Positions 43,691 to 55,890 are shown, numbered from the stretch's first letter. The stretch: DNA of 64,000 bases from Hirsutella rhossiliensis (GCF_020360975.1 NW_025408681.1:62001-126000); one strand, 5' to 3'. Numbers and translations: made by a program. Notes: generated by a model not told the origin, from the sequence alone.

Positions 43691-46233
43691 ATTCTGATAT
43701 TAGCAAATACCACATCCTTGCAGCTTGCTTCAATCCGTACAAACTCTTCAGGATCTGAGCGTATTTCCCGAAATATTGCTGGAGCTCAGTTGGCACTTTC
43801 ATGAAGATCCTTTCCTTTAGGTCTGCTGCAAGGAACGCAGCCACAGCATCCATCTGGTATACCTTCCAGCCTTTCTTCGCCGCTAAAGCTAGAATGATCC
43901 TCATCGCATCGAGCCGGATCGTGGGTGCGAAGGTTTCCTCGTAATTGATCCCGTGTTTCTGTGTGAACCCTCGCGACTAGACGTGCTTTATACCGTAGTA
44001 TCTTCCCTTCTTTGTCTTTCTTGCGATCAAACACAAGCTTGGCATCAACTACTTCTTCTCCGTGCACGTCAACTTCGTTGATTTCCTCCGAGAATGTCTG
44101 TCGTCGAATGAGATTCTGAACTTCCTCATCTATAGCTCCTACCCATTGATCCTTCTCACTGCCTTCCATCGCCTGTCGGAAGGTAAGCTTTTTCGGGTCG
44201 AAGTCGTACAGGTCTGTATTAGGCTGGAGAAGCGTCCTTGCTACCATGGCTCTTTTCTTCCTGCCACTCTCCTCGCTTCTTCAGACGTTCTGCCATGCGC
44301 TGTTCTTCTCTTTGCCGCCGTTCCAGCTCTGCTCGCTGCTTCTCTGCTCTTTGAGTGCCACGGTCTCTCGTCGAATCTGGGATCTTGTTTTCGGCAGACT
44401 CCTTTCAGGAGAGGTTATATCCGCCTCCCCTGTATTGACAATGATTGTGTCTCCTTGGAGCTCTTCCTCCGAATCTGCAGTGTCTTGGCCGGTCGGGTTC
44501 CCGTCCGCTGCTTCTCCGGCATCCTCCCCAGCTTCTGTAGCTTCCTGGTCCATGGTCCTATCCCTGACCGAATCTTCGGCATCAGAGTCATCATCAGTGA
44601 GCTCCCCTTGCTCCCTTTTCTCTTCCTTCTCATCGTCATACTGCGATTGTGATTCTTGGCTGATTTCATTGTCCATATACTTGCTCTCATCGAATTCCAC
44701 GAATCGAACCTCGTGGACCTTCTTATCAGCTGGGTTCCAGACTAGATAGATTTTATCTGTCTCCTCTTTGTATCCAACAAAAACTCCTTGCCATGCTCTT
44801 TTCAGAAGCTTTGTTCTCTTTTCTTTGGGAATAAATACCCAGGCAGGACATCCGAACACTCTCAAGTGCCCTGATCTTGGCTTCTCTCCACGCCATAACT
44901 CCCATGGGCTTTTAGCCATTCCCTTGACAACTCCCCTATTTCTCAGATAGGCCGCTGTTGCGTTCGAAAACTCCCAGTATGGTGCCGGGAGGTCCATTCC
45001 GTGGCGCATAGCAGACCCCCTCTCTGATATGGTTCTCATGCTCCTCTCAGAGATACTATTCTCCGGGTGGTAGCCCACTGTTGGTTCGATCCGAATAGCT
45101 CTCCCGTGCAAAATACCCTCATTGCCTCGTTTAGAAACTCCTTTCCGCGATCAAAGCGCATCGCCTTGACTTTTCGCCTTTTCCGTACTCGCGACACTCT
45201 GCCTCTGCAACAACTACCCAGGCTTTGATCTTGTCGGTAATTCTCGTTTTGTCTCTAGAGAAATAAACCCAAACTCGCCCGGTAGCCTGATCGGTGATTG
45301 TCAGCATGTACTTCATTCCTTGAAGTGATAGCTCAACTGGCCCCAAAGATCTATATGGACTCTCTCTAGCTTTTCTGTCGCCGCACACATTGGCATCCTT
45401 GAGACCTTTCTTGTCATTTTGGCCTCGGTGCAGCTTGAGCAGAATGACGGGCAGAATGAGTTGTCTCCGAGATCATCCATTACGGCGTTCAGTTTGCCCT
45501 CCATATGCTTTCCAGGGTGTCCCAGCCTAGCATGTAGTAGTCTTTCAGGCATCTTCAGGATTGACTTCAGCGCTACCCCGTTATCGCCATCCTTTTCTTG
45601 GATTGTATGGGCTCGGTGCCCTCTTGTCTGGCTCAAGCGCCACACCTTTTATGTCTGTGGCCAAACAGCACCTCCTCCTGATTTCTTGTCACCGTGACTG
45701 TCTTCCCGGAGAGTCCACGACAATACATGCTCCCCTGTCTTCCAGTTCACCGACTGATAGCAGGCTGCTCGTCGCCTCCGGGATGTAGTGCACCCCACGT
45801 ACTATTGTCGACCTTGCTCTTCCTTTCTGTGAGACGTAAAAGATCCTCACATCTCCTTTCCCTCTTGAACGAACCTCGGAGCCGTCTGCAATCTCAACAC
45901 TTGTCTTTGTAGGGGACAACTTTGAGATAAATTGGTCTTCCCTTGGGGTGATATGGAGGGAAGCACAGCTGTCGAGATACCATTGTGGAGGGGCTGTTTC
46001 CTTTGTGTTCGGAAGCAAGTAGGTAGATCTCTCAGATTCACTACCACTGTCTTCAAGGATCCTGACCGCGTTTGCCTTTCCTTTGCTATCCATGGCCTCT
46101 CTCGCCTTCGCTTTTTCAGAGGCTAGCCAGGTCTTCCCTGCTTTGGTTTGGTGCCAAATTGCACAATCATGCTTGAAATGCATACCGCCACAAGACCAGC
46201 ACCCCTGCCTTCTTCAGATATTCCTCCTTGCTA

Positions 46234-46914
46234 TCATCGCCACCATCCTGTGCTTTGGACCTGTTGTTCCTTTGTTCCATGCACTGCGGCCACGACCCGC
46301 GAATTGTGCGGTTTCTCCTTGATTGTAGTATCGACGAGTTCCAACTCTTTGCTTTCCAGAGAGCTCTGCACCTTTTCCATTGTCAACGTCTCTGTCGAGG
46401 CGTTCAAGATCTCGACCGTAGTGTTAAAAGCGTCGTCCATGCTCATTTGCAAGAAGCAAATCAATAGCTGTTCATGGATAACAATGTCCTTGTCTTGGCT
46501 ATTAATCTGAGCTCGAAGTCGCTTTAGGTCGTCGACCTTCTCCTGCACAGTTCTATTCGTCTGCGTACTAACGTCGTATAGCATTCGGATCAGCTGTCGA
46601 AGGCGCGCTTTGTTCGATGTCGCATATCGCTTAACGAGGGATTGATAAATTGCTCGTGGATCGGTGAGATGGTTGACTGAGTTCTTGTGGATCTGGTCAA
46701 TACTCTGTCGTATTTTCATTCTCGCAAGAGAGACATTTTTAATGTCCGCAGCATTCTCTCCTGGCGTTGATAAATCTGACGATTCCGCTGTTGCCTTACC
46801 GGTGACGCAGCTCATAAGATCGTCACTCAACAAGTTATCTTCAAGATCCATCTTCCAGCTGTCAAAGGAGTCTCTTCCATCAAGGATGGTTCCTTTGTAG
46901 TCTTTCTTGCCCAT
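46234..46914 (-). pseudogene. Copia gag
   Basis: The frame from the ATG at 46914 gives 226 residues of UBN2-type copia gag (FDSWKMDLEDNLLSDDLMSC, YQSLVKRYATSNKARLRQLI, VQEKVDDLKRLRAQINSQDK). It lies 107 bp inside the 5' LTR and is itself unbroken. The zinc knuckle follows in the next frame near 46,180, so a one-base shift separates gag from its natural end. Confidence 0.82.
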
Positions 46915-47021
46915 AGTGCCGGGTCTTTGCTGTCAACCGTCGATTCTTGACGAAAAGTGTTCTCATATGCCGAGTTCAATCGTGCAGTGGAAGGATAATA
47001 AAAGCAACCGGGTGCATAACC

Positions 47022-47173
47022 TGTTGCGATTGAACTTGCTTCTATTCAATTCTGTCTGACAGCTCTCAACATACATATATACATAGTGGCACGTCCGTGC
47101 CACTATCCAGTGACTCACCACTTGTAACTGCTGCCTAAACATGTCTTGGTCCATGTCTCATATCAAGTCAACA
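47022..47173 (-). repeat. Copia 5' LTR
   Basis: 152 bp, one base different from 38770-38921. Internal sequence begins GGTTATGCACCCGG on the minus strand, which should contain the primer site; I could not assign the tRNA. Confidence 0.9.
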
Positions 47174-47174
47174 T

Positions 47175-47492
47175 CTCGAAGCCAATTGTCTGATGGAATG
47201 GGTACAAGAGCAGCTCAAATCGCTGCAGAAACTTGATCGAGAAAATGTAGGTGCCCTTAGAAAGCACAGCTCCTAACATTGACTAATACTCAAGCAGAAA
47301 CTGCTTATCGTGTGGTGCGGCTATCCTCGTCTAAGAGAAGGCTTCAAGCCATTTAAAGATTACTCAAGATTCTGGATGTGTCTAGACCCGACAGAAGTAC
47401 CGAACTTCGACGATTTGATCCTGTCAAGAATCAAGGCCGAGCGAGCTCGTCTACCTGGCAGCATGGGCGTCATAAGTATGCTTATCAAATAA
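47175..47492 (+). pseudogene. 3' end of an unknown spliced gene, beheaded by copia
   Basis: An open frame begins at the copia LTR edge (LEANCLMEWVQEQLKSLQKL). It meets an intron at 47247-47297 (donor GTAGGT, branch CTAAC/ACTAAT, acceptor AGCAG) and continues in phase to LLIVWCGYPRLREGFKPFKD and SRIKAERARLPGSMG, stopping at 47490-47492. Splice borders and phase support a real gene end. I do not recognise the family. The 5' part is absent from the left side of the copia element, where a pogo transposase lies instead. Confidence 0.5.
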
Positions 47493-48067
47493 CATTATGG
47501 GAATGACGTTGACATTCGCAGCGTGCGGGAACAGGACTTTCTGCAACATGGTTCGCCGGAGTACCATACAAACCATGACGAATAGTGCGGTAACATTTAT
47601 TGAGACTGAATATCGCCCTCGGAGAATTGGCAATCAGGATATAAAACCGAACGTCATATCAGCTCGAGGTCACTCGCAAGAGCGAGGGCGACTTCGGCGG
47701 ACGAGGGACATCTCGGAAGTGGAGCTAGAGGACGTGACTGCTGATATGTCCGAGGGAAAGACGTACTCTATTGTTTCTAGTCGGAGCGCATACTCAGAAA
47801 ATACGTAGGCACACTTCACAATCCCCTAATATAAATTAAGCAGTCAAGCCAGTCATAACGCGTTAAGTCTCACTATATTAAATTGTTTCGCTTTAAGTGG
47901 CGTGCTTAAAAGGCTGTTGTTGGAGCAAAGGGGAAAGTGGATTCCGTCATAGATAAGCAGGACTTATCGTGGGGTCGATTTGCGGAGTAATTTCGGGAAA
48001 TCACGAGAGTAAATCGCTACCCGTGCCACGCCCCACTTATTTCGCGTTCGTTCCTCACCAGCTCCAT
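47493..48067. other. Interval without recognised gene
   Basis: A 103-codon frame at 47497-47808 has an Arg/Ser-rich middle (ARGHSQERGRLRRTRDISEV) and no known domain. It could belong to the gene end just upstream or be chance. AT-rich sequence follows to the LINE copy. Confidence 0.3.
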
Positions 48068-49291
48068 GAGGCCGAGGCCGGCGTGCAATCGTTCCGAGAA
48101 CGGCATGCTCAAGCGGCAGCGAAATTCTGGATAAGGATGCGGACGCTCCCGAAGACGCATCCTCTGACATCGTTGAGGCTCAAGCTGAACAGGAGGTATG
48201 CGTCGCCAATGCAGAAGCTTGCCTCGGCGATGGGAAGACTAGATACCAAACGCCTGGAAGTCATCCACGAGTTCGCACTGGCGCCGTGGGACGAACGAGT
48301 GCAGGCAACGTATGAGGCAGACCGAGCGGAGGTGCTGAAGTCGGATGACCCGGAGGACATCACTATCGCGACGTCCAGCTCGCAAAGGAAAGGCAAGGTC
48401 GGGTTGGGAGGCGTCGTTCGGGATGCTTCCCGTGACAGCGCAGACGAGGTGCTGGCCAGCTACTCCGTCACCCTTGGCTCCAGTGATGAGCAGAATGCCT
48501 ACACAGCAGGACTCGAGGCAATCGCCATGGCCCTGAGGTGTGTACCTCTAGGCCTTCATGACCGACAGCTCACAGTTGTGACAAGCAACCGCTCTGTCCT
48601 GCAAGTCATCGGGCGACCGCGGCAGCAGTCTGGTCAGTGCACGATACGGGCGATATACGGATCTGTTGAGTATCTTGCGAAAAGAGGCTGCAGAGTCAGA
48701 CTTCGTTGGGTGCCTGCAAAGAATGAGGAGTTCACCCTTGGGCCACTGGCCAAAATGCAGGCGAAAAGAGCGACGCGAGATGAATGCATCGCTGAACCAG
48801 CAACGTTTCAGGCAAGAGCAACGACGGTACGACTGCCGCTCAACGAACACACTCGCGTTCGTCAGATCCCAGAAAGGGTTGGAAAGCACTCAAAGCGCAT
48901 CGATAAGGCATTGCCGGGCAAGCACACCCGCAAGATGTACGACGAGCTAACTAGAAAGGAATCTGAAGTGTTGGTACAACTTCGAACTGGCAAATCACGA
49001 CTGAATGGCTACCTCTGCAAAATCGGGGCAGAGGAATCGGATGAGTGCACCTGGACAGTCGGCGGAAACGGTGGAACATTTCCTCTTTCGATGCAGAAGA
49101 TGGACGGTACAACGAGAAATCATGTTTCGATATGCTCGCGGAAAGATGGGAAACCTGTCTTTCTTCCTAGGAGGCAAGGCAGAGTCAGACGACGACAAGT
49201 GGCAGCCCGATATGGGGGCTGTACGGGCGACAATACAGTTCGCATTGGCAACGAAACGCTTCAGTATGGACCGACGAGGACCATGTACTGA
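48068..49291 (+). pseudogene. LINE copy A ORF2 C-terminal part
   Basis: Open from the truncation point through the RNase H-like region (VGLGGVVRDASRDSADEV) to ESDECT. There a 2-bp deletion relative to copies B and the full-length element destroys the CTCGQSAETVEHF motif and shifts the last ~75 codons. Confidence 0.85.
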
Positions 49292-49553
49292 TCAAGGGAT
49301 AATCATACTAACACAACAGCCTTCAACTTGGCAGACCGCGCTTCAGTCGCTGAAGGTAGGACGCTGAACACTTGGAGAAACTGACCTTCAAGCAGGCCTG
49401 TCATGTCACAGCGAACGAGGCTGGAAACAGATGAAAAGAAGCGTGGGGCTTCAGGTGCGATGGAACCATGTACAGTAGGTACGTAGCTTAGCGTAGTGGC
49501 TCTATGGGGGAACCCTCCGGGCGCAATACAAAATAATAATAATAATAAAAAAA
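48068..49553 (+). mobile_element. LINE copy A, 5'-truncated
   Basis: Same family as the LINE at 4067-9623, in the opposite orientation and nearly identical by eye. It starts in the RNase H-proximal part of ORF2 and ends with the (AAT)n tail. No target duplication was recognised. Confidence 0.88.
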
Positions 49554-49650
49554 GCTGGTTTGCGGGGCGAAAGAAGCGTCGTGGATTGGCAGGGCCCAGC
49601 GAATTGGAGCCCAGGCAGTCACGGGAGGCTTCCGCACAGTTGCAACGGCA

Positions 49651-50761
49651 GTGGCCGAGGCCGAGGCCGGAGTGCAATCAGTTCGAGAACGGCACACTCA
49701 AGCAGCGACGAAATTCTGGATAAGGATGCGGACGCTCCCGAAGACGCATCCTCTGACATCGTTGAGGCTCAAGCTGAACAGGAGGTATGCTTCGCCAATG
49801 CAGAAGCTCGCCTCGGCGATGGGAAGAATAGACACCAAGCGCCTGGAAGTCATCCACGAGTTCGCACTGGCGCCGTGGGAGGACCGAGTGCAGGTAACGG
49901 ATGAGACAGACCGAGTGGAGGTGGTGAAGCCGGATGACTCGGAGGGCATCACTATCGCGACGTCCAGCTCTCAAAGGAAAGGCAAGGTCGGGTTGGGAGG
50001 CGTCGTTCGGGATGCTTCCGCGACAGCGCAGACGGGTGCTGGCCAGCTACTCCGCCACCTCGGCTCCAGTGATGAGCAGAATGCCTACACAGCAGGACTC
50101 GAGGCAATCGCCATGGCCCTGAGGTGTGTACCTCTAGGTCTTCATGACCGAGAGCTCACAGTTGTGACAAGCAACCGCTCTGTCCTGCAAGTCATCGGGC
50201 GGCCACGGCAGCAGTCTGGTCAGTGCACGATACGGGCGATATACGGATCTGTTGAGTATCTGGCGAAAAGAGGCTGCAGAGTCAGACTTCGCTGGGTGCC
50301 TGCAAAGAATGAGGAGTTCACTCTAGGCCACTGGCCAAAATGCAAGCGAAAAGAGCGACGCGAGATGAGTGCATCGCTGAACCAGCAACGTTTCAGGCAA
50401 GAGCAACGACGTTACGACTGCTGCTCAACGAACACACTCGCGTTCGTCAGATCCCAGAAGGGGTTGGAAAGCACTCAAAGCGCATCGATAAAGCATTGCC
50501 GGGCAAGCACACCCGCAAGATGTACGACGAGCTAACTAGAAAGGAATCTGAAGTGTTGGTACAACTTCGAACTGGCAAATCACGACTGAATGGCTACCTC
50601 TGCAAAATCGGGGCAGAGGAATCGGATGAGTGCACCTGCGGACAGTCGGCGGAAACGGTGGAACATTTCCTCTTTCGATGCAGAAGATGGATGGTACAAC
50701 GAGAAATCATGCTTCGATATGCTCGCGGAAAGATGGGAAACCTGTCTTTCTTCCTAGGAGG
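49651..50761 (+). pseudogene. LINE copy B ORF2, RNase H-like region
   Basis: Reads the same RNase H-like segment as the full-length LINE with more substitutions (DRVEVVKPDDSEGITIATSS). Shifts occur near 50,025 (SATAQTGAGQLLRHL replaces the normal reading) and near 50,330. It keeps an intact CTCGQSAETVEHFLFRC. Interrupted by the hAT at the codons for FFLGG. Confidence 0.82.
50754..50761. repeat. Target duplication of hAT in LINE copy B
   Basis: CTAGGAGG, repeated exactly at 55512-55519. The unoccupied site is visible in the full-length LINE (CCTCCTAG near 4,442) and in copy A. Confidence 0.95.
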
Positions 50762-51189
50762 TAGGGGTGATATACGAAGGTGAATTTTTTGAAGATTTTG
50801 AATGAAGGATGAATCAAATGAATTGAATTTTTGGGATCTCGATTCAAAATCTTCAAGCTCCAATTTTCGCGATTCAAGTTGGGTTTGGGCCAATTCAGGC
50901 CATTCATGAATGGTTTGAAGGGATCCCCTAAACGAAGTGAATTTGGTGTGTACCTAAGCGATTGCAAAAATACCTCAAAACTCCAATAAGTAGTATATAG
51001 TTTTATAGCCCTCTGAGAAGTGTCTTGATAATCCCGAATACCACAAAATTAACTTACATAAATACTGATCCGCATGTCCTAGGCAAATCGCTGAAAATAT
51101 GCACTTTCAAAAGCTCTGCCGAATCCTCAAAATGCGTCGGTACAACGCGTTCGAATCGCCATTGTGCACGGTTACACACTCGTAGAGCC

Positions 51190-53719
51190 TCAATCCTCCG
51201 AAGCCTCCATTGTACCTAGACAAGGGGTTGATATCGCAGACTTATTGGCTTGGGAAGCAAGAGGTTTGGGGTGGGAGGTTCGGTGGAGCCTCGGTAGGAC
51301 CCTCGGTGGGAACTTCCGCCGGAGCAGGGGTTTAGGAGGAGGATTCTCGCCTGAACGCAGATTAGCATTATACACAAACAATGAGGGTATATTCATACCA
51401 TTTACCAGCATTCCCGGAATGTGGTCTGGTCTCCAAATAATACTATTAGCGAAGGGCAAGATGTCATACTCCATGGCCGCCTTGATCAACGCCTGATCGA
51501 TCTTATCTTCCTGAGTATAAGCACTCCGTAGAAGTGTTAGTACTCGCGCTGTATCTGCCTTCAAAGCGTGACGGCGGATACCGAATTCGTCTCTACAACC
51601 ACTGAAGAGGCGTTCCACGTCAACTTCAGAGCCAGGGACAGAGGAGATCACGCGCCGCCGCAGCCAAAAGTGGCCACTCCTCCTTGTGTTCTTTCCACCA
51701 CTTCCGTAAGAAGTCTGGAGACTTTGCAATAGACTCGTCGAACTCTATTCGGGAAGTTGCAAACCACCGTTCAAGCTCCGAAATAGGGATCGCCGCGCCC
51801 GCCTCCGCCTCCTTCGCCTTCTTCATTTGGATGGCTCTCCACTGCGCAATGGAGACTCCTTGAGGACGCTCAGCTGGTCTGGATTGGCTCATAGATGAGT
51901 TTGTGGCATCCAATGTTGCTAGCTCCGGCCACTCCGTTCTGAAATACTTCTTGACTTTAGCCATAATCTCAGAGTATTGATCCGGTATCATCATTTCTAG
52001 TTGGTGAGCTTTATACCGCGGATCCAGGATGTGAGCTGCGAATAGCATCATTTGATCGTCAAGCTTCTTCATATATGTAACGTGTTTTGCTTTGCCCTTC
52101 GAGAAGGCGTTTCGAATGGACATATCAAGGTCTGAAAAGTCGCCAACCCCTTCGACTACATCATCAGGAGAGCTTCCAAATCCCAATAGATATCGAGACT
52201 TTGTGAGATCTGCGGCATAGCTTCGGAGACTTTCAGAGTGTGGTCTTTAAACGGCTTCAGAACCTTCCGTAGTTGATAGAGCGCGACAATCTCTTCCGAT
52301 AAGGGCAGGAGGCACTTGACTTGCTGGTGAGTATCAACGAACTCGGTATATTCTGCCTCAAGCTCCAGGAATTGGTCAATCATGTCGTAGGTCGAATTCC
52401 AGCGAGTGTCGACATCGTAGGTTGGCTTCCGATGGTGCGTGCGGGGCATGCTTTTGAAGTCTTGCTCCCTAGGCCCGGATCTCAGCATCCAGAGATTGAG
52501 GAGGCGGATTTTGGCAATCCCACTTCGACTAGAGTCTCCCGGAACGGTGTAGTTGTTGCTTTTATTCTCTTCGTCCCACTTATCCAGCATCTTCTTGGCT
52601 TCCTTCGCTGTGCCTGCCTTGAGATCTTGCAGGACGCCCTCGCAAATGAGTGAGGTAATGTGAGCTAGACAGCGGATCCAACTCTTCCTGCCGTGAAAGC
52701 GCATGCGGGCCTCCTATTGGGCTCACCTTGTCGTCGAACTTGATCTTGAGAGAATCGTACAGAGACTGACAGAGCGTGCCGTTGTTGGCGGCGTTGTCTC
52801 CCGTAATGGCGAGAAGCTTGGGCTTGAGCCTGAGCTCCTCAAGTGTCTTCTCAACTATCTCAGCTAGTTGTTTGCCAGTGTGCGATCCTTTGAGCTCGAT
52901 AAACTCAATAACCTCTTCTCTCTCCTCAAACTCCGGCGTAATCCAGTGCGCAATAATGGCGAAAATAGGCACCCGATTCGGTGCTGTCCAGATATCAAGG
53001 GTGAGCGAGATGGTAGCACAATTGTACTCAAGCTCAATCTTCAGCTTCTCTCTGCGTTCGACAAAGTCTGTGTAGATATGATTGCGTAAAGTTATACGAC
53101 TCCTGTACACACAGGTTGTATTGTGAGCCAAGAACATCTCTTGGAAAGCAGGGTCTCAACAACAGAGAAGGGTTGTCGGTGTTTTACAAACCACTGGCGG
53201 ATAGACTCCTTTGCCGTGAGCCTTGCTCTTTGCCGGGTCGACCGCTCCATGCATCTGCCTCTGTATAATCTCCTCCGCCAATGGCGCGGCCGTATCCATT
53301 GATTCGAGCGTGGTGAGACTCCTTCGTAATATTGTGGGATTTTAAATGGTCTCCCATGCCAGAGGTAACCCTCGGCGGTTCGATTCAAGGACCTGGAATA
53401 TCTTCCGAAGAGTAGAAGGATTTTGAAGGCACTCTATACAAGTCCACCGGAACTCTTGGAATATCTTCGGTCCATACTTGTACTCCGAGTAAAAGCTCCT
53501 GTCAATGGCTTCCCTCTGCATGTACCAATAAACGTGGCTGTTCTTGTCTCTCTTCTTGCGAACATGCTTCTGTTTGTTGTCGGCCCACTTCTTGATAAGT
53601 CCGGCTTTCTCTGCGAGCGTCATATGACTACCGGTACTGTTCAATGGCGGCTCTGGTGTATCCGCGTCGGGCATGTCATCATCTGACTCACAGTCAGGAT
53701 GGCCCGGAGGCGCAGACAA
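51190..53719 (-). pseudogene. hAT transposase of the LINE-borne hAT, frame-broken
   Basis: From the ATG at 53719: acidic N-terminus, then a BED-like finger (FRWTCIECLQNPS, with the His pair in HLKSHN after a shift near 53,345). After a decayed stretch it reads NHIYTDFVERREKLKIEL, ISLTLDIWTAPNRVPIFAI (first catalytic site) and LLAITGDNAANNGTLC (second). A shift near 52,715 leads to IRCLAHITSLICEGVL and VDTRWNSTYDMIDQFLELE. Shifts near 52,170 and 51,650 lead to the hATC end (WWKEHKEEWPLLAAAARD, SEVDVERLFSGCRDEFGIRR). It carries more breaks than the other hATs here, so it looks older. Confidence 0.83.
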
Positions 53720-55480
53720 TTGTATCTTCGCCAGTCGGAAGAGGGGACGAAGGAGCCGGAGCTGTGCTAGGATCAGGGCGCGCGCGCGGGATTCTGAGGG
53801 TTGAATTGAGGACGTTCGATGCGGGCATAGTTCTGCGTTGGCAATTTACGCCGGGTCCTAGGAGCAAAGAAACTTGCTGCGGCAGATGTTTTCGATTCAG
53901 CAAGGGCCATACTATGTATCATGTTATAATTAGCTATTCACTCGTAAAGTGATTAAATAAGAGGGGGAGGTTGGAGGGTCATGAAGTTTTACCCGGTCTT
54001 GGCTAAAGGGCTCGAGAATACCAAATAAACCACAATAGAGTATAAAGGAGTCGAGGTTGAACGGGTAGGATAGGTCGTCGGGCAGGGCGTTGATTCGGGG
54101 GTCGACCCGAAGCCGCTGTCGGAAATATCGAAGCAGGAATTAGGCGAGATCGTCGTAAAATAATGTCGTGGAAGTTGTCGCGAAGACCGTTGCTCAATGC
54201 AGGCAAAAAGGTGGGATGGGCTGGCCGTGTCTTTCCGACAGCAGTAGGATTAACAGGTGGTCAATTGAGCGCGAATAACGCGTCTAAACCCAGCTGGTTG
54301 GCACAATATATCCTTATCATGCAGATGTTTCGGTACTTTCTCATCGGGCTAGCTTGTGTGGACAAACAAGTAGCAGTCATATTGGGCTCGAGGAGTAGAT
54401 AAGTCCCTAGCAGCCTCTTAATCGCGAGATGACGCAATTCGTGTCACCTCCAATTGTTCGCGCAGTATTGAGATGTTGAGGGATCTGAACGCGTTTTTCG
54501 AATTAGCTTGCCGGAGGCTGTTTAGCGGTATAAGTCCTGTATTCTATTTTAAAAATTTGGACTGCCGAGCTTAATATGTGCTTGAAATGTAGTTTTGCAA
54601 CTAGAAAATGATTGATCTATTGATTGACTTGAGGATGATGTGGCATTTATGGAGCAAATGTTAAGCACAGATATCGAGAGTTATATCACCCGAACGAGAA
54701 AATCCAGAACATTCGAGTGGCACTACATTTAAATGGTGTGCATTATAAAATGTCACTGTTCACGAGCTTCATGGTATTTTTGATACTCCGTATAGGGTGG
54801 CAAGATTGCTGAAACGGCGGGCGTATCACTCACTGTTAGGGTCGTTATACCAACATATATGGACGCCAACTACCCCACTTCCAACCCACTGGGATTTTGC
54901 CAGTGGAGTGTCGACGACGGAATCCAACTGAAACACGCACAACATAATTTTAAATACGCAGAATGTCATCGCAAGGGCGGCCGATTTCGAAGTTACCATG
55001 TCCGCGCGGGGCGAACCCCTGCTCCTGTCAGAACGGTGGTTCTGTGGCGTGCCTAATGGGGAAAGTGCATTGTGGAATATATTGGTATGATGGGGGTCAA
55101 AGCAGCTCGTTTCTGTTGCGAAGACCATTGCGCCATGCAGGCAAAAGTGGAACGCGCTCCTACAGGTGCGCTGCAATTGACACATATCTGATGTCTGTCT
55201 TTCTTCCCGATAGTTTCTTGATGTGTACGTGTGTGTCTGCTCCGAAAGAAAAGGAGGCCCTTGGTGGGTGGCTTTGGGCATTAGCCTTTTCCTCCCCTGC
55301 ATGCCCCTTGGCTGGCAGCTGCGAAGGGGGTGATCCTTTTTTCACAGGATATTTCGACCATATCGCCATTCATTCAAGATTTGATGAACGAATTGAATAA
55401 AGACTCCTGATTTTCGATTCGTCGAATTTGAAGACCTTACCCGATTCCGCTTCATTCAATTCAAGGGTCCCGAGGCCGAT
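53720..55480. other. Non-coding right part of the hAT
   Basis: No recognisable gene. Two stretches resemble each other (CGAAGACCGTTGCTCAATGC near 54,180 and CGAAGACCATTGCGCCATGC near 55,118), both followed by AGGCAAAA. A ~40-bp segment around 55,025 (CAGAACGGTGGTTCTG and following) also occurs near 29,995. Confidence 0.4.
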
Positions 55481-55519
55481 TCGACTTCAAAATCTTCAAA
55501 TATCAGCCCTACTAGGAGG

Positions 55520-55890
55520 CAAGGAAGAGTCAGACGACGACAAGTGGCAGCCCGATATGGGGGCTGTACGGGCGACAATACAGTTCGCATTGGCAACGAA
55601 ACGCTTCAGTATGGACCGACGAGGGACCATGTACTGATCAAGGGATAATCATACTAACACAACAGCCTTCAACTTGGCAGACCGCGCTTCAGTCGCTGAA
55701 GGTAGGACGCTGAACACTTGGAGAAACTGACCTTCAAGTAGGCCTGTCATGTCACAGCGAACGAGGCTGGAAACAGATGAAAAGAAGCGTGGGGCTTCAG
55801 GTGCGATGGAACCAGGTACAGTAGGTACGTAGCTTAGCGTAGTAAGCGTAGTGGCTCTATGGGGGAACCCTCCGGGCGCAATACAAAAAA
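55520..55890 (+). mobile_element. LINE copy B, last part
   Basis: Continues copy B after the hAT: the end of ORF2 (KWQPDMGAVRATIQFALATK) and the 3' untranslated region. It ends in a plain poly-A stretch rather than (AAT)n. Confidence 0.88.

Larger units (their letters stand above)
39158..46183 (-). pseudogene. Copia pol: protease, integrase, RT, RNase H, interrupted twice
   Basis: On the minus strand from 46183: a zinc knuckle (CGGMHFKHDC), protease-like WYLDSCASLHIT, and integrase zinc region HARLGHPGKHMEGKL with the distal CPSFCSSC pair. Integrase core sites lie in HIDLWG and NSISERSMRTI. Reverse transcriptase has KARLVAR, QMDAVAAFLAADL, LYGLKQAARMWYLLISE and VHVDDFMITG, the Asp-Asp catalytic pair. 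RNase H has SDTDYATDPRDRKSILGFVF and ARSTTEAEYVGM. A MULE sits between LLISE and YLKEIG. A MITE sits in the RT-RNase H connection. Several one-base shifts (near 45,660, 45,120, 44,260, 43,960) break the frame. Confidence 0.87.
38770..47173 (-). mobile_element. Ty1/copia retrotransposon carrying a MITE and a MULE
   Basis: LTRs of 152 bp at both ends differ by one base by eye. Gag to RNase H read on the minus strand. A purine stretch (CTCTAGGGGAG on the minus strand) precedes the 3' LTR. Two later insertions with exact duplications lie inside, a 200-bp MITE and a 3.4-kb MULE; the copia itself is about 4.8 kb. The outer 5-bp flanks, GACTT on the left and TCTCG on the right, do not match, so the element has lost its target duplication or is a recombinant. 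Confidence 0.88.
49561..50761 (+). mobile_element. LINE copy B, 5'-truncated, first part
   Basis: Begins TGCGGGGCGAAAGAAGCG, upstream of where copy A starts within ORF2, and directly follows copy A's tail head to tail. It runs to the CTAGGAGG duplication of the hAT at 50762-55511 and resumes at 55520-55890. A/T runs with GGCTG/AGCTG at both edges may be a degraded target duplication. Confidence 0.86.
50762..55511 (-). mobile_element. hAT transposon inserted in LINE copy B
   Basis: Ends TAGGGGTGATAT and (reverse) TAGGGCTGATAT, both followed within ~25 bp by GAAGATTTTGAA. Exact 8-bp duplication CTAGGAGG. 4,750 bp with a minus-strand transposase at 51190-53719. The 1.8 kb to its right (53720-55480) shows no coding signal. 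Confidence 0.93.
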
